A stretch of 64,000 bases of DNA from Devosia sp. FJ2-5-3 (GTDB lineage: Bacteria; Pseudomonadota; Alphaproteobacteria; Rhizobiales; Devosiaceae): contig NZ_CP104007.1 in assembly GCF_029201545.1 (NCBI RefSeq), positions 2,142,501 through 2,206,500 of the forward strand, in the 5' to 3' direction. How positions within the stretch are numbered: position 1 is the stretch's first letter; the number at the start of each line of letters is the position of its first letter. A program made the position numbers and the translations under genes. Positions 8,518 to 20,402 of this stretch are shown here, piece by piece. The notes under the pieces were generated by a model, which saw only the letters and a program-made list of their open reading frames with translations, ran no database searches and was not told where the DNA came from.

Positions 8518-10392
8518 TTACTGGCCGTAATTGAGGGTCAGCAGCTGTGTCAGTGCCTGCTGGTTGATGCGCAGGCCCACATCGTCCCGCATGGCGGAGA
8601 CGAATTCGCTGTAAAGCCCGGCGCGCGCTTCACTCGAAAGCGACGCGACCGTCTCGTCGTCGAGGGTTTCGCCAGCAGGCGTGTTGTCTACCACCTGGAA
8701 GACGTAGAACTCGCCCGTGCCGCTGACGACCGAGCCGACATGGTCCGGACCGCCGTTAAAGGCCTCCTGGGCGACCACATTGTCGATGCTGCCGTCTTCC
8801 GAGCCAAAGCGGGTGAAGGGCGTCGAAATCTGCGGGAAGAGATTGAGCGAGGTCGCTACGTCGGCAATGGTCTCGCCGCCCTTGATGCGGGAAACGATCG
8901 CCTCGGCCTCGGCCAGGATCGCATTGTTGGTGCGTTCTTCGACCATTGCAGCGGTGATGATGTCGCGCACTTCGTCCAATGTCTGGTCGCGGGCGGGCTC
9001 GATGGCAAGCAGTTCGAAGAACAGATGCGCACTACCGGCCATCGGCAGGGACGGCGTCAGCTGGCCTTCGGTCGCACGGAAAATGGCCTGGGTGACACGC
9101 GGGCGATCTTCCGGCGTCAGATTGGGCAGGATGCTGAGTTCGACGCCACCGGAGGTGACTTCGGCCTCATAGAGGTCGAGCTTGAACCGGCCAGCGATCT
9201 CCGAAAGGGGACGGAAGGCTGCACGAAGCTCTTCAACCTGGTCGAGTATCTCGTTGATTTCGCTGCGAGCTTCGGTTGCTGCGAGGCGCGCCGCGATGTT
9301 CTCGCGCGCTTCCTCGAGGGTTGGCTGCCCCGACGGTTCGATAGCGGAAACATGGATGGCACGGCGACCGGCGACACCGTCGATGACGGCAATGCCATTC
9401 TCGGGCAAGGAAAAGGCGCTGTTTGCGAGGACGCTGTCCGTCACCTGATCGCGTGTCAGCGTGCCGATCGTGGTGGCGGTCAGGCCATTGTCGGCGAGGA
9501 GCGTGGCAAAGTCGGTGCCGGCCGCGATACCGGCGTCAAAAGCGGCCTGCTGCTCGGGCGTCGACAGCACGACCTGCTGGATGGTCCGGCGCTCGGGCGT
9601 GGTGAGGCTGTCCTTGGTGCGCTCATATTCGGCAACAATGGCAGCTTCGTCGACCGTCTTGGCGGCGGCGAGCGCGGGAATGGACAGATCGAGCATCTGC
9701 ACGCGGCGGGTTTCGACGGTGCGGTATTCGGCCTGGTGCTCGGCGAGATAGGCCGCCAGTTCCGCCTCGGTCGGCGCAGCAGGCGTCTCGATATTGGTCT
9801 CGCTTAGCGTGATGTACTCGATCGAGCGCTGGCTGGCGCCGTAATTGTTGATCAGCTGGGCCGCCACTTCGGGCAGGGCGTCTTCGGTGAAGAGGGTGCG
9901 CAGCAATTGCTCGCGCTTGGCCTCATTGCCGCGCGCCTGGAAATATTCGGCCTCGGTCCAGCCGCTGGCCTGCAGCACCTGCTTGAACGAGGAGGGGTCG
10001 AAATTGCCGAGTGTGCCCTGGAAGGACGGATCGGCGCGCAACATCTGGCCCAGCTTGTCCTCGGACACGCCAAGACCCATCTGGCTGGCGAGCTGATCCA
10101 TCGCCGCGCCCTCGGACAGGCCCAGCAGCACTGCAGTGGGCAGGCCGAGGGATTCGGCTTCGCTCATGGTCGGCACGCGGCCGATCTGGTTGGCGAAGCG
10201 GCTGATCTGGCTCTGATAGGCCCGCAGGAACTGGCGCGAGGTGATCTCTTCGTCACCGACGCGGGCAACGGTATTGCTGCCCAGATCGGCGATCACATTG
10301 TTGATGCCGAAGCCGGCCACGCCGACCAGGAGGAACGCGCCCATGATCTTTCCTGGCCAGGATTTTGCAAAGACACGCAAACCATCGAGCAT
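8518..10392 (-). CDS. PpiD/SurA-like periplasmic peptidyl-prolyl isomerase
   Basis: A 624-residue membrane-anchored folding factor. A single N-terminal transmembrane helix (about residues 14-36, GKIMGAFLLVGVAGFGINNVIA) is followed by a SurA-type N-terminal chaperone domain. A weakly conserved rotamase-like region follows (about residues 255-350), then a long helical C-terminal part. PpiD-class proteins help outer-membrane and exported proteins fold at the periplasmic side of SecYEG. Position as first gene of the trp operon is typical of Hyphomicrobiales. It diverges from tpiA across 123 bases that must hold promoters for both. Confidence 0.88.
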   Translation of the reverse strand: MLDGLRVFAKSWPGKIMGAFLLVGVAGFGINNVIADLGSNTVARVGDEEITSRQFLRAYQSQISRFANQIGRVPTMSEAESLGLPTAVLLGLSEGAAMDQLASQMGLGVSEDKLGQMLRADPSFQGTLGNFDPSSFKQVLQASGWTEAEYFQARGNEAKREQLLRTLFTEDALPEVAAQLINNYGASQRSIEYITLSETNIETPAAPTEAELAAYLAEHQAEYRTVETRRVQMLDLSIPALAAAKTVDEAAIVAEYERTKDSLTTPERRTIQQVVLSTPEQQAAFDAGIAAGTDFATLLADNGLTATTIGTLTRDQVTDSVLANSAFSLPENGIAVIDGVAGRRAIHVSAIEPSGQPTLEEARENIAARLAATEARSEINEILDQVEELRAAFRPLSEIAGRFKLDLYEAEVTSGGVELSILPNLTPEDRPRVTQAIFRATEGQLTPSLPMAGSAHLFFELLAIEPARDQTLDEVRDIITAAMVEERTNNAILAEAEAIVSRIKGGETIADVATSLNLFPQISTPFTRFGSEDGSIDNVVAQEAFNGGPDHVGSVVSGTGEFYVFQVVDNTPAGETLDDETVASLSSEARAGLYSEFVSAMRDDVGLRINQQALTQLLTLNYGQ

Positions 10393-10515
10393 TTCACACG
10401 TTCCAGTTTATGGGGGCGTGGGCTTTACCCACAGGACCACCCGGACTAGTAAGACTTTTCGACAGCCGGGGTTAGGGCAAAGCCCTTCCGCGCGCAAGAG
10501 GCAGGAGTAGCAAGA
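10393..10515. promoter_or_regulatory. Divergent promoter region, isomerase-trp operon / tpiA
   Basis: A 123-base gap between two diverging genes. Promoters for both directions must lie here by position. No clear operator or attenuator could be read. Confidence 0.5.
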
Positions 10516-11268
10516 TTGACGACCATCTCACCGCTAATCGCCGGAAATTGGAAGATGAACGGCCTTACGAGTTCGCTGGAGGAGCTTTCCGCGCTCGCCC
10601 AGCTGCTCACCATGGGCGAGGCTCCGCGGGCGGTTGTCGTGGTTTGTCCTCCTGCAACATTGCTTGCCGCCGTCGCCGCGCAGGGCGCGTCCAGCGGCAT
10701 CATGGCGGGCGGACAAAATTGCCATGTGGAAGCTTCGGGTGCGCATACGGGCGAAATTTCGGCCGGCATGCTGGCCGATGTGGGCGCGCAGTTTGTCATC
10801 GTGGGGCATTCCGAGCGCCGCGCCGATCATCACGAGACTGACGATATCGTGCGCGCCAAGGCCGAGGCGGCCATCGGCGCCGGGCTCAAGCCGATCATTT
10901 GCGTTGGGGAAACCGAGGCCGAGCGCGATGCGGGACAGGCCGAGAGCGTGGTTGCAGCGCAATTGGCTGCGTCCGTGCCGGAAGCCGCCGGTCAGCACGA
11001 AGTGATCGTGGCCTATGAACCCATCTGGGCCATCGGCACGGGCCGTACGCCCAGCAATGAGGATATCCGCCAGATGCACGCCGCGATCCGGGATCGCCTG
11101 GTCGAGCGTTTTGGTGAGCGGGGCGCCCAGATTCGCATTCTTTATGGTGGTTCGCTCAAGCCCGTGAACGCCCGCGACATCCTCTCGATAGAAAACGTCA
11201 ATGGCGGGCTTGTCGGGGGCGCCAGCCTCTTGGCAAAGGACTTCTACACCATTATCTCCGCGGTATGA
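10516..11268 (+). CDS. tpiA: Triosephosphate isomerase
   Basis: A 250-residue TIM interconverting DHAP and glyceraldehyde-3-phosphate. The catalytic Lys13 is in GNWKMN, the His in VIVGHSERR, and the Glu in AYEPIWAIGTG; the phosphate loop GGSLKPVNA is present. The start codon is TTG (10516-10518), chosen because GGAG at 10504-10507 stands eight bases upstream and because the protein begins at the family's usual place. It stands alone before secG. Confidence 0.97.
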   Translation: MTTISPLIAGNWKMNGLTSSLEELSALAQLLTMGEAPRAVVVVCPPATLLAAVAAQGASSGIMAGGQNCHVEASGAHTGEISAGMLADVGAQFVIVGHSERRADHHETDDIVRAKAEAAIGAGLKPIICVGETEAERDAGQAESVVAAQLAASVPEAAGQHEVIVAYEPIWAIGTGRTPSNEDIRQMHAAIRDRLVERFGERGAQIRILYGGSLKPVNARDILSIENVNGGLVGGASLLAKDFYTIISAV

Positions 11269-11377
11269 GCCGATTGCAGGGCGCAGTTGCGGCGAATTTC
11301 GCCGCAACGGTCTGGCATTTGCCGTTTTAGGCGTGTATGACGCCGCCAACTCTTGACTGACGCGAAGACGAAAACCT

Positions 11378-11860
11378 ATGGCGAACGTACTGATTGTTGC
11401 CTATCTGCTGATCGTTTTGGCGCTGATTGCCGTGATCCTGATCCAGCGTTCCGAAGGTGGTGCGCTCGGTATCGGTGGTGGCGGCGGCGGCGGCCTGGTG
11501 ACGGCGCGTGGATCTGCCAACCTTCTCACCCGCACGACCGCTATCCTGGCGACCCTCTTCTTCGCGACTGCAATCGGGCTGACGATCCTGAGTGAACTCG
11601 ATCGCAGCACGACATCCATTCTCGATCGGGCGACGACGACGCAGGACGGCGCCGCGCCGGGCAATGTGCTCGACGCACTGAACGCACTGCAGGGCGATTC
11701 GACTTCCGACCTGCCGCTGCCCGTCGCTCCGCCGACCCCTGCTGCTCCCGCAGCCTCCGGCGCCGGCGATCTTCCGGTTCCCGAGGCTCCGGCCGAAGCA
11801 CCTGCCGCGGCGGCGCCCGAGACGACAAATCAAACGCCGGCCCCGTCGCCCGGCAACTAA
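11378..11860 (+). CDS. secG: Preprotein translocase subunit SecG
   Basis: A 160-residue SecG, small membrane partner of SecYE. The first transmembrane helix (residues about 2-22) is followed by the hallmark IQRSEGGALGIGGGGGGG loop. The second helix is near residues 52-70 (AILATLFFATAIGLTIL). The C-terminal 80 residues are an Ala/Pro-rich cytoplasmic or periplasmic tail, as in other rhizobial SecG. Order tpiA-secG-pyrG is conserved in the group. A terminator follows. Confidence 0.95.
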   Translation: MANVLIVAYLLIVLALIAVILIQRSEGGALGIGGGGGGGLVTARGSANLLTRTTAILATLFFATAIGLTILSELDRSTTSILDRATTTQDGAAPGNVLDALNALQGDSTSDLPLPVAPPTPAAPAASGAGDLPVPEAPAEAPAAAAPETTNQTPAPSPGN

Positions 11861-11882
11861 CCCGCCGAAAGGCGAAGCCGAA

Positions 11883-11913
11883 AAGGGGATGGAAACATCC
11901 CCTTCTTCTTTTG
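11883..11913 (+). terminator. Rho-independent terminator after secG
   Basis: The 9-bp stem AAGGGGATG / CATCCCCTT (11883-11891 with 11896-11904) has a GAAA loop. A T-rich tail follows (CTTCTTTTG). Confidence 0.85.
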
Positions 11914-11964
11914 TGTAGTGCGCAATCGCGCCCTGCGAATCGAATCTGTTTTGATGTATGGTGA

Positions 11965-13599
<1,635 letters not shown>

Positions 13600-13611
13600 G
13601 GGACCGCGACC

Positions 13612-14160
13612 ATGACAAGGGCAGGGCCGGGGAGCGAAGATCCGCACTCGGCCCTCTCGCTTGAGACTGCCAAAGCCGGTCTCCGCCTCCGGTTCCTGAC
13701 CGGCGCCGATGCGCCAGTCCTGCGCGAGCTGGTCCTGCGCAATTCCCGGCATTTGACCCGCCACGGCGATTACCGAGAGCTGGTAGACATGTCCGCCGAC
13801 AGTCTGGCGGATGAGCTGTCCAAGAGGGATGGCCGAACATGGCGCTTCGGCATCTTTCTCGATCATTCGCTGATCGGCAGGGTGGACCTGATCGGCGTGG
13901 AGCCGCCCCGCTACAGCGTCGGCTACTGGCTGTCCGAACATGCCGCCGGGCAGGGCAACGCGTCCGCTTCCCTCCGGGCCGTTATTGCGTTCGCCCGCTC
14001 GGGCCTTGTGGCCTCGGATATCTATGCCGGGGTTACCCACGGGAACACACCAAGCCAAAACCTGCTGCGTCGGCTGGGATTTACTCCTGTCGCGACATTT
14101 CCCGACTACAGGCGATTTCATCTCCCCCTTGGCCGGGATATGATCGGTCCAACAGCCTGA
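13612..14160 (+). CDS. GNAT family N-acetyltransferase
   Basis: A 182-residue protein of the RimJ/RimL-like acetyltransferase group. The core shows LRLRFLTGADAPVLRELV, a central strand IGRVDLIGVE, then YSVGYWLSEHAAGQGNASASLRAVI. Here Q-G-N-A stands in the place of the acetyl-CoA-binding Q/RxxGxG/A loop. HGNTPSQNLLRRLGF is the typical closing motif. Substrate unknown; it may act on a protein N-terminus or small amine. It probably shares the pyrG transcript because the gap is 12 bases. Confidence 0.85.
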   Translation: MTRAGPGSEDPHSALSLETAKAGLRLRFLTGADAPVLRELVLRNSRHLTRHGDYRELVDMSADSLADELSKRDGRTWRFGIFLDHSLIGRVDLIGVEPPRYSVGYWLSEHAAGQGNASASLRAVIAFARSGLVASDIYAGVTHGNTPSQNLLRRLGFTPVATFPDYRRFHLPLGRDMIGPTA

Positions 14161-14180
14161 ACGGCAAAAGCGAGACCAGC

Positions 14181-14357
14181 ATGGCCGAGATTCTCTCCCT
14201 CTCCAAAGCCCGGAAAGCCAAGGCGCGTACCGAGAAGGACGCGACCGCCGAGGCCAATCGCATAAAGTTTGGGCGCACCAAGGCAGAGCGCCAAAAGCTC
14301 GAAGCCGAAAAATCGAAGGCCGATAGACATATCGACGGGCACAAGCGCGAGGACTGA
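14181..14357 (+). CDS. DUF4169 family small protein
   Basis: A 58-residue, very basic and hydrophilic protein beginning MAEILSLSKARKAKAR and ending DRHIDGHKRED. This matches the small alphaproteobacterial DUF4169 family, whose function is unknown. The ATG is at 14181, 20 bases after the acetyltransferase stop. The frame is open further upstream, but that part lies inside the acetyltransferase gene, so the short form is taken. The Lys/Arg/Ala-rich helix could bind nucleic acid, which is only a guess. Confidence 0.8.
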   Translation: MAEILSLSKARKAKARTEKDATAEANRIKFGRTKAERQKLEAEKSKADRHIDGHKRED

Positions 14358-14412
14358 ACAATCCGTTCGTCTGGGGCGCTCGAAAGCGGGCCAAAAAGCC
14401 TTGCACACAGCC

Positions 14413-14426
14413 GTACCGTGCGGTAC
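14413..14426. promoter_or_regulatory. Short palindrome GTACCG-TG-CGGTAC upstream of the MHS transporter
   Basis: Six-base arms around TG (14413-14418 with 14421-14426), about 80 bases upstream of the transporter start. It may be a regulator site; no regulator is assigned. Confidence 0.3.
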
Positions 14427-14506
14427 TCCCGCCCGCTATAGGCACGGCGCGGTATTTCGGGATGGGGGTGCGCTGGCCTGCCCATAGTCAGGTTCCCCGG
14501 ATTACC

Positions 14507-15796
14507 ATGAGCACCGCTACAGTTTCGCCTGCTTCGGCACCGCCCGCCAATTCCGCGCGCCGTGTGCTCGCCGCCAGCATGATCGGCACCACGATCGAGT
14601 TCTTCGATTTCTACATCTACGCGACCGCGGCGGTCATCGTTTTCCCCCAGCTGTTCTTTCCGTCCACGGACACGAACTCGGCCCTGTTGAGCTCGCTGGC
14701 AACGTTCGCCATTGCCTTCCTCGCCCGGCCGATCGGCGCAGCTTTCTTCGGCCATTTTGGCGACAAGGTTGGCCGCAAGGCGACCCTTGTGGCGGCATTG
14801 CTCACCATGGGCATCTCCACGGTTCTCATCGGCGTTCTGCCCACTTACGGGCAGATCGGCATTTTCGCGCCGTTGCTCCTGGCGCTCTGCCGGTTGGGGC
14901 AGGGGCTTGGCCTCGGCGGCGAATGGGGCGGGGCGGTTCTGCTCGCCACCGAAAACGCGCCCGAGGGCAAGAAGGCCTGGTATGGCATGTTCCCGCAGCT
15001 GGGGGCGCCGGTTGGCTTTTTCCTCGCCACCACCATCTTCCTTGTCCTCGCCCATTTCCTTGGTGATGAGGCGTTCATGAGCTGGGGCTGGCGCGTGCCG
15101 TTCCTCGCCAGCGCGGTCCTCGTCATCTTCGGGCTGTTCATCCGCCTCAAGATCACCGAGACGCCTGAATTCGCCAAGGCCATCGAGAAGTCCGAGCGCG
15201 TCGAGGTGCCCTTTGTGGACGTGTTCCGCTCGCACAAGATGAGCCTTCTGCTCGGGACCATGGCGGCACTGGCGACCTTCGTGCTGTTCTACATCATGAC
15301 CGTCTTCTCGCTCAGCTATGGCACGGGTGCGCTGGGCTATGGCCGCGAGGAATTCCTCGTGCTGCAGATGGTGGGCGTGGTGTTCTTCGGCATCTTTATT
15401 CCCATCGCAGCCGTGCTCGCCGACAAGTTCGGCATGCGCCGCGTCATGGTGGGGGTGTCGATCAGCATCGCCATCTTCGGGCTCATCCTCTCGCCCCTGC
15501 TGGGCTCGGGCAATGTCATCGGCGTGCTGGGGTTCCTCTGCATCGGCTTTGCCTTGATGGGCATGACCTATGGCCCGCTCGGCACGGCGCTCGCCGCACC
15601 GTTCCCGACTGCGGTGCGCTATACCGGCGCCTCGCTGACCTTCAACCTCGGCGGCATCTTCGGCGCATCGTTCGCGCCCTATATCGCCACCTGGCTGGCT
15701 TCGACCTATGGCCTGCACACGGTCGGCTACTACATGATCATCGCGGCCGTGATCACGCTCGTCGCCTTCGGCTTTATCCGCCAGAGCGCCGAATAA
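14507..15796 (+). CDS. MFS transporter of the metabolite:H+ symporter (MHS/ShiA-ProP) type
   Basis: A 429-residue inner-membrane proton symporter with about 12 helices. The MHS signatures are clear: ASMIGTTIEFFDFYIYATAA at the N-terminus, GHFGDKVGRKATL between helices 2 and 3, RLGQGLGLGGEWGGAVLLATENAPEGKKAWYG, and the ETPEFAK segment before the central loop. Relatives carry shikimate, alpha-ketoglutarate, proline/betaine or citrate; the substrate cannot be read. The chosen start MSTATVSPAS replaces a longer in-frame one that lacks a ribosome site and family match. It is a single-gene unit closed by a terminator. Confidence 0.92.
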   Translation: MSTATVSPASAPPANSARRVLAASMIGTTIEFFDFYIYATAAVIVFPQLFFPSTDTNSALLSSLATFAIAFLARPIGAAFFGHFGDKVGRKATLVAALLTMGISTVLIGVLPTYGQIGIFAPLLLALCRLGQGLGLGGEWGGAVLLATENAPEGKKAWYGMFPQLGAPVGFFLATTIFLVLAHFLGDEAFMSWGWRVPFLASAVLVIFGLFIRLKITETPEFAKAIEKSERVEVPFVDVFRSHKMSLLLGTMAALATFVLFYIMTVFSLSYGTGALGYGREEFLVLQMVGVVFFGIFIPIAAVLADKFGMRRVMVGVSISIAIFGLILSPLLGSGNVIGVLGFLCIGFALMGMTYGPLGTALAAPFPTAVRYTGASLTFNLGGIFGASFAPYIATWLASTYGLHTVGYYMIIAAVITLVAFGFIRQSAE

Positions 15797-15820
15797 GCGG
15801 GCGCCAATCGCTCATAAGTG

Positions 15821-15857
15821 AAAGGCGGAGATCCCTTGGGATCCCCGCCTTTTTTGT
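15821..15857 (+). terminator. Rho-independent terminator after the MHS transporter
   Basis: AAAGGCGG...CCGCCTTT stem (from 15821) with an inner GATCCC/GGGATC pairing. TTTTTT follows and the tail ends at about 15857. Confidence 0.85.
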
Positions 15858-15962
15858 TTGCAGATGCGATGGCCAACATCCCCCTATCTAACCGCCCCCT
15901 GGATGGGACGGCTTGGACCGGGGGCTGTCACACAAAGTGCGCCAGATCAGTTTTTGCCCGAT

Positions 15963-16039
15963 GTCATCCCCGCGAAGGCGGGGACCTCCGTTTGATCTTG
16001 GTGAGATTGAACGGAGGTTCCCGCGTGCGCGGGAATGAC
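15963..16039. repeat. GTCATCCCCGCG palindromic element
   Basis: Left arm GTCATCCCCGCGAAGGCGGG, right arm CCCGCGTGCGCGGGAATGAC. It is a further copy of the dispersed element, located between the MHS transporter terminator and the VOC gene tail. It may also serve as terminator for the minus-strand VOC gene. Nothing else was recognised in 15858-16076. Confidence 0.85.
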
Positions 16040-16076
16040 CCGCAGGAAAGAGGCGCCAGTCCGGCATTTCCGCGGA

Positions 16077-16502
16077 TTACCAGTTCACCTGGCATTCCAC
16101 CCCGTCGGGTCCGAACTGCATCGAGTCCGCGGTGTACTGGAAAATCTCGAGCTTGACCCCGCTCGGGTCGGCGAGCCAGGACTGCCAGGTGTGGTCGACG
16201 CCCAGCTTCTTGTCGGTGATGTCGACGCCCTTGCTGCGCACATGGGCGATGAACCCGTCGAGGTCGTCCGTTTCAAAGCAGATGTGATTGATCTGGTTGG
16301 TCTCGTCGAACCGGCTCTCGCCCTTGAGGAACACTTCCACAAAGGTCCGATTGCCGAAATCGAGATAGAAGCCGATGCGGTTTTCGCCGCGCTTGAAGTC
16401 GAACTTGGGCGCCACGCCGATGACATCGCGGTAAAACGCCTCCACGGCGTCGAGGTCACGAGCAAAGATGCAGGTATGGGCGACTTGCTTTACGAGCGGC
16501 AT
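16077..16502 (-). CDS. VOC (glyoxalase/bleomycin-resistance) family protein
   Basis: A 141-residue protein made of two beta-alpha-beta3 halves. VKQVAHTCIFARDLDAVEAFYRDVIG begins the first half with a metal-type His. NQINHICFETDDLDGFIAHV begins the second, and KLEIFQYT supplies the Glu near the end. The His/Glu pattern fits a metal-dependent lyase or dioxygenase of the VOC superfamily; substrate unknown. The start at 16502 is preceded by GGAGGAAT, a good ribosome site; the longer frame is not needed. It is a lone gene divergent from eno. Confidence 0.85.
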   Translation of the reverse strand: MPLVKQVAHTCIFARDLDAVEAFYRDVIGVAPKFDFKRGENRIGFYLDFGNRTFVEVFLKGESRFDETNQINHICFETDDLDGFIAHVRSKGVDITDKKLGVDHTWQSWLADPSGVKLEIFQYTADSMQFGPDGVECQVNW

Positions 16503-16613
16503 ATTGATTCCTCCGGTTTTTTGCAACGTTACAGGTCCGGAACTTGCTGGGAAACCGGTCCACGGCCATTAAATTTCACGCGCCCTCTTTTCCTTGTCAT
16601 ACTCTCCGTCTAG

Positions 16614-17936
<1,323 letters not shown>

Positions 17937-17960
17937 TCCCGCCGACAATATGAAAAAAGG

Positions 17961-17986
17961 GCCCGGTGGAGACACCGGGCTTTTTT
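17961..17986 (+). terminator. Rho-independent terminator after eno
   Basis: Perfect 8-bp stem GCCCGGTG / CACCGGGC (17961-17968 with 17973-17980), GAGA loop, then TTTTTT. Confidence 0.92.
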
Positions 17987-18032
17987 GTGCCGAATCCTGC
18001 TAGCCATGATGGGAAAGAGGAGGAGGAATTCC

Positions 18033-19004
18033 ATGTCCAGGATCGTAGTGATTGGTGGTAGCGGGCATGTCGGCAGTTATCTCGTGCCACGGCTGGTTGC
18101 GCTGGGCCATGAGGTCGTCAATGTCAGCCGCGGCGCAGCAAAGCCATATCGGCCGCACCATGCCTGGGACGGAATTGGGCAGGTGGCGCTCGATCGTGTG
18201 GCCGAGGAGAAGGCCGGGCAGTTCGGCCAGAGGATCGCCGACCTGCAGCCCGACATTGTCGTCGACATGATCGCCTTTGATCTCGACAGCACGCGGCACA
18301 TCGTCGAAGCCTTGCGCGGCAAGATCGAGCACTACCTCTTTTGCAGTTCGATCTGGGTTTATGGCCGGCTGACGACGATCCCGTCGACCGAAGTCGAGCC
18401 GCCCAATCCCATCGACAGCTACGGCCAGGGCAAGGCCGATAGCGAGGCTTTTCTGATGCGCGAAGCGCGGGTGAACGGTTTTCCTGCCACCTGCTTCCGT
18501 CCCGGCCATATCGTTGGCGAGGGCTGGAACCCCATCACGCCGCAGGGCAATGCGGACCCGGAGACTTTTTCGCTCATTGCCCGCGGCGAGCGGCTGGTGC
18601 TGCCCAATAATGGGCTCGAAACCGTTCATCACGTGCACGCGGACGATGTGGCGCAGTGGATCGTCTGTGCCATCGAGAACAGGGCGCCGTCGCTTGGCGA
18701 GGTCTTCAACACCGTGTCCGAACAGGCGGTCACCCTGCGCGGCTATGCGGAGGCCGTTTATCGCTGGTTTGGCCAGGTGCCTGACATCGGATACCAGCCA
18801 CTCGAGGCATGGCTCGCCGCTCTGCCGGAGGATGCCCGCGAAAACACGCGGGGGCATGTCATCCGCAGTTCATGCCATTCGATCCAAAAGAGCCGTCAGC
18901 GTCTCGGCTATGCGCCGCGCTATACCAGCCTTGAGGCGGTGCAGGAATCGTTGCGCGCGCTCATCGCCATGGGGCGCGTCAAAGCGCCCAATCCTATGGA
19001 TTGA
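18033..19004 (+). CDS. NAD-dependent epimerase/dehydratase family protein
   Basis: A 323-residue extended short-chain dehydrogenase. The Rossmann glycine motif is in IVVIGGSGHVGSYLVP at the N-terminus. The catalytic region shows CSSIWVYG and SYGQGKADSE (Tyr-x3-Lys), and the substrate side has FRPGHIVGEGWNP. Enzymes of this class change or dehydrate nucleotide sugars, or reduce other carbonyl compounds. No sugar-specific motif is evident. The start MSRIVVIG at 18033 follows GGAGGA; in-frame codons further upstream overlap the eno terminator and were rejected. Confidence 0.85.
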   Translation: MSRIVVIGGSGHVGSYLVPRLVALGHEVVNVSRGAAKPYRPHHAWDGIGQVALDRVAEEKAGQFGQRIADLQPDIVVDMIAFDLDSTRHIVEALRGKIEHYLFCSSIWVYGRLTTIPSTEVEPPNPIDSYGQGKADSEAFLMREARVNGFPATCFRPGHIVGEGWNPITPQGNADPETFSLIARGERLVLPNNGLETVHHVHADDVAQWIVCAIENRAPSLGEVFNTVSEQAVTLRGYAEAVYRWFGQVPDIGYQPLEAWLAALPEDARENTRGHVIRSSCHSIQKSRQRLGYAPRYTSLEAVQESLRALIAMGRVKAPNPMD

Positions 19005-19085
19005 CGCCGACAGCCCTGTACTCCGGATCAAGAATTGGTGATAGCTAACGCAGGTTAACGATTACCCTAAGGAGTCTTCGGGGTC

Positions 19086-19769
19086 ATGAAGCGTCTATCT
19101 GCAGAAGCTTTTGGTACATTCTGGCTGGTTTTTGGCGGCTGCGGGTCTGCGGTGCTGGCTGCCGGCATTCCTGAGCTGGGCATTGGCTATGCCGGCGTCT
19201 CTCTGGCCTTCGGCCTCACCGTCCTGACCATGGCCTATGCCGTTGGGCACATTTCGGGCGGGCATTTCAATCCGGCCGTTTCGCTGGGCATGGCCATCGC
19301 CGGCCGCTTCGACTTCAAGGATGTGATCCCCTACAGCGCCGCCCAGATCATCGGCGGTTCGGCCGGTGGCCTCGTCCTCTTCCTGATCGCCTCCGGCGTT
19401 GCCGATTTCGCTCCGGGTGGCTTTGCCTCCAACGGCTTCGGGGAGTTCTCTCCGCATGGCTTCAACCTGACTTCGGTCATCGTCGCCGAAATCGTGCTGA
19501 CGGCATTCTTCATGATGATCATTCTCGGCTCGACTCACGGCAATGCTCCGGTCGGCTTTGCGCCGATCGCCATCGGCCTCGGCCTGACGCTGATCCATCT
19601 GATCTCGATCCCGGTCAGCAATACCTCGGTCAATCCCGCCCGCTCCATCGCCGCGGCGATCTTTGCCGATAACGGCGCCATGGGACAGGTCTGGGTCTTT
19701 ATCGCAGCCCCGCTCGCCGGTGCTGCGCTGGGCGCCATCATCTGGAAGGTGCTGCTCGGCCGCGACTGA
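19086..19769 (+). CDS. aqpZ: Aquaporin Z
   Basis: A 227-residue water channel of six helices. Both half-helix motifs are intact: [11 protein letters not shown] in loop B and [10 protein letters not shown] in loop E. It opens [24 protein letters not shown] exactly like AqpZ proteins. The selectivity-filter His is in [19 protein letters not shown], which supports a water rather than glycerol channel. AAGGAG lies upstream of the ATG. It has its own terminator. Confidence 0.95.
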   Translation: MKRLSAEAFGTFWLVFGGCGSAVLAAGIPELGIGYAGVSLAFGLTVLTMAYAVGHISGGHFNPAVSLGMAIAGRFDFKDVIPYSAAQIIGGSAGGLVLFLIASGVADFAPGGFASNGFGEFSPHGFNLTSVIVAEIVLTAFFMMIILGSTHGNAPVGFAPIAIGLGLTLIHLISIPVSNTSVNPARSIAAAIFADNGAMGQVWVFIAAPLAGAALGAIIWKVLLGRD

Positions 19770-19812
19770 GTCGGATCGGCCCTGGCTCGCATGGGCCCAC
19801 TGCCGAAGCGAT

Positions 19813-19845
19813 CTCCGTTGGGCTCGGCCCCAACGGAGTTTTTTT
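19813..19845 (+). terminator. Rho-independent terminator after aqpZ
   Basis: 10-bp stem CTCCGTTGGG / CCCAACGGAG (19813-19822 with 19829-19838) followed by seven T. Confidence 0.92.
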
Positions 19846-19889
19846 ATGCCGGAAATCCAGGTCGTCAGCGCAGCCGAGGCGGCCCTCGA

Positions 19890-20303
19890 TCAGTCGATCG
19901 CCTCGACGCCGGCCTGCCGCAAACGCTCGACACTGTCTCGCATCGCCTGCAGCTGAGCCGGATTGTGGCCGGTCCAGCTCTCTACTTCGCCGACGATTTC
20001 GAGCGGCTGCTGGCTCCGATAGGACTGTGTCGGGTTCCCCGGGAACTTCTGGTCTGTGAGGTTGGGATCATCGACGAACGGCCCCATGGGGCGGACGATA
20101 TAGATGCGCTCCCTTCCGTCTCCGGCCGCCAGTTCGGCGCCCCAGATGGCCGCCTCCAGCGTCGCGGTGAAATAGATCCAGGAGGCCGGTTTGCGAGCGC
20201 CGAAATTGGATTTGTAGCCGGGAAGCATCAAGTCGCCGACCGCCAGATCGGCCTTGCTCCCGTGGTAGAAAACCGCATCGGGCGATTGTTCGCGTGCATA
20301 CAT
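19890..20303 (-). CDS. arr: Rifampin ADP-ribosyltransferase (Arr)
   Basis: A 137-residue Arr enzyme, which inactivates rifamycins by moving ADP-ribose from NAD+ to the ansa-bridge hydroxyl. The sequence follows the mycobacterial Arr nearly throughout: FYHGSKADLAVGDL, the SWIYFTATLEAAIWGAELA block, GPFVDDPNLTDQKFPGNPTQSYRS and an end with LQAMRDSVERLR. His14, Tyr44 and Asp79 have the same spacing as the known catalytic His19, Tyr49 and Asp84 of the Mycobacterium smegmatis enzyme. The start at 20303 is preceded by GAAGGAG. It stands alone between housekeeping genes, with no integron or IS signs, so it appears to be a resident chromosomal gene. Confidence 0.93.
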   Translation of the reverse strand: MYAREQSPDAVFYHGSKADLAVGDLMLPGYKSNFGARKPASWIYFTATLEAAIWGAELAAGDGRERIYIVRPMGPFVDDPNLTDQKFPGNPTQSYRSQQPLEIVGEVESWTGHNPAQLQAMRDSVERLRQAGVEAID

Positions 20304-20402
20304 GATGTCTCCTTCCTCGCTGAAGAGACACATTACATACACGGGGCCGCGGGGCTTGAAGCAAGCCCCTTGCGGCCCATATCTGAGAAGTGGGAGGACG
20401 CG

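Noticed and set aside
7324..9807. An 827-codon plus-strand frame opposite trpE and the isomerase gene
   Set aside because: It crosses two well-supported genes on the other strand and shows only the His/Gly/Asp-rich composition of antisense GC-rich frames.
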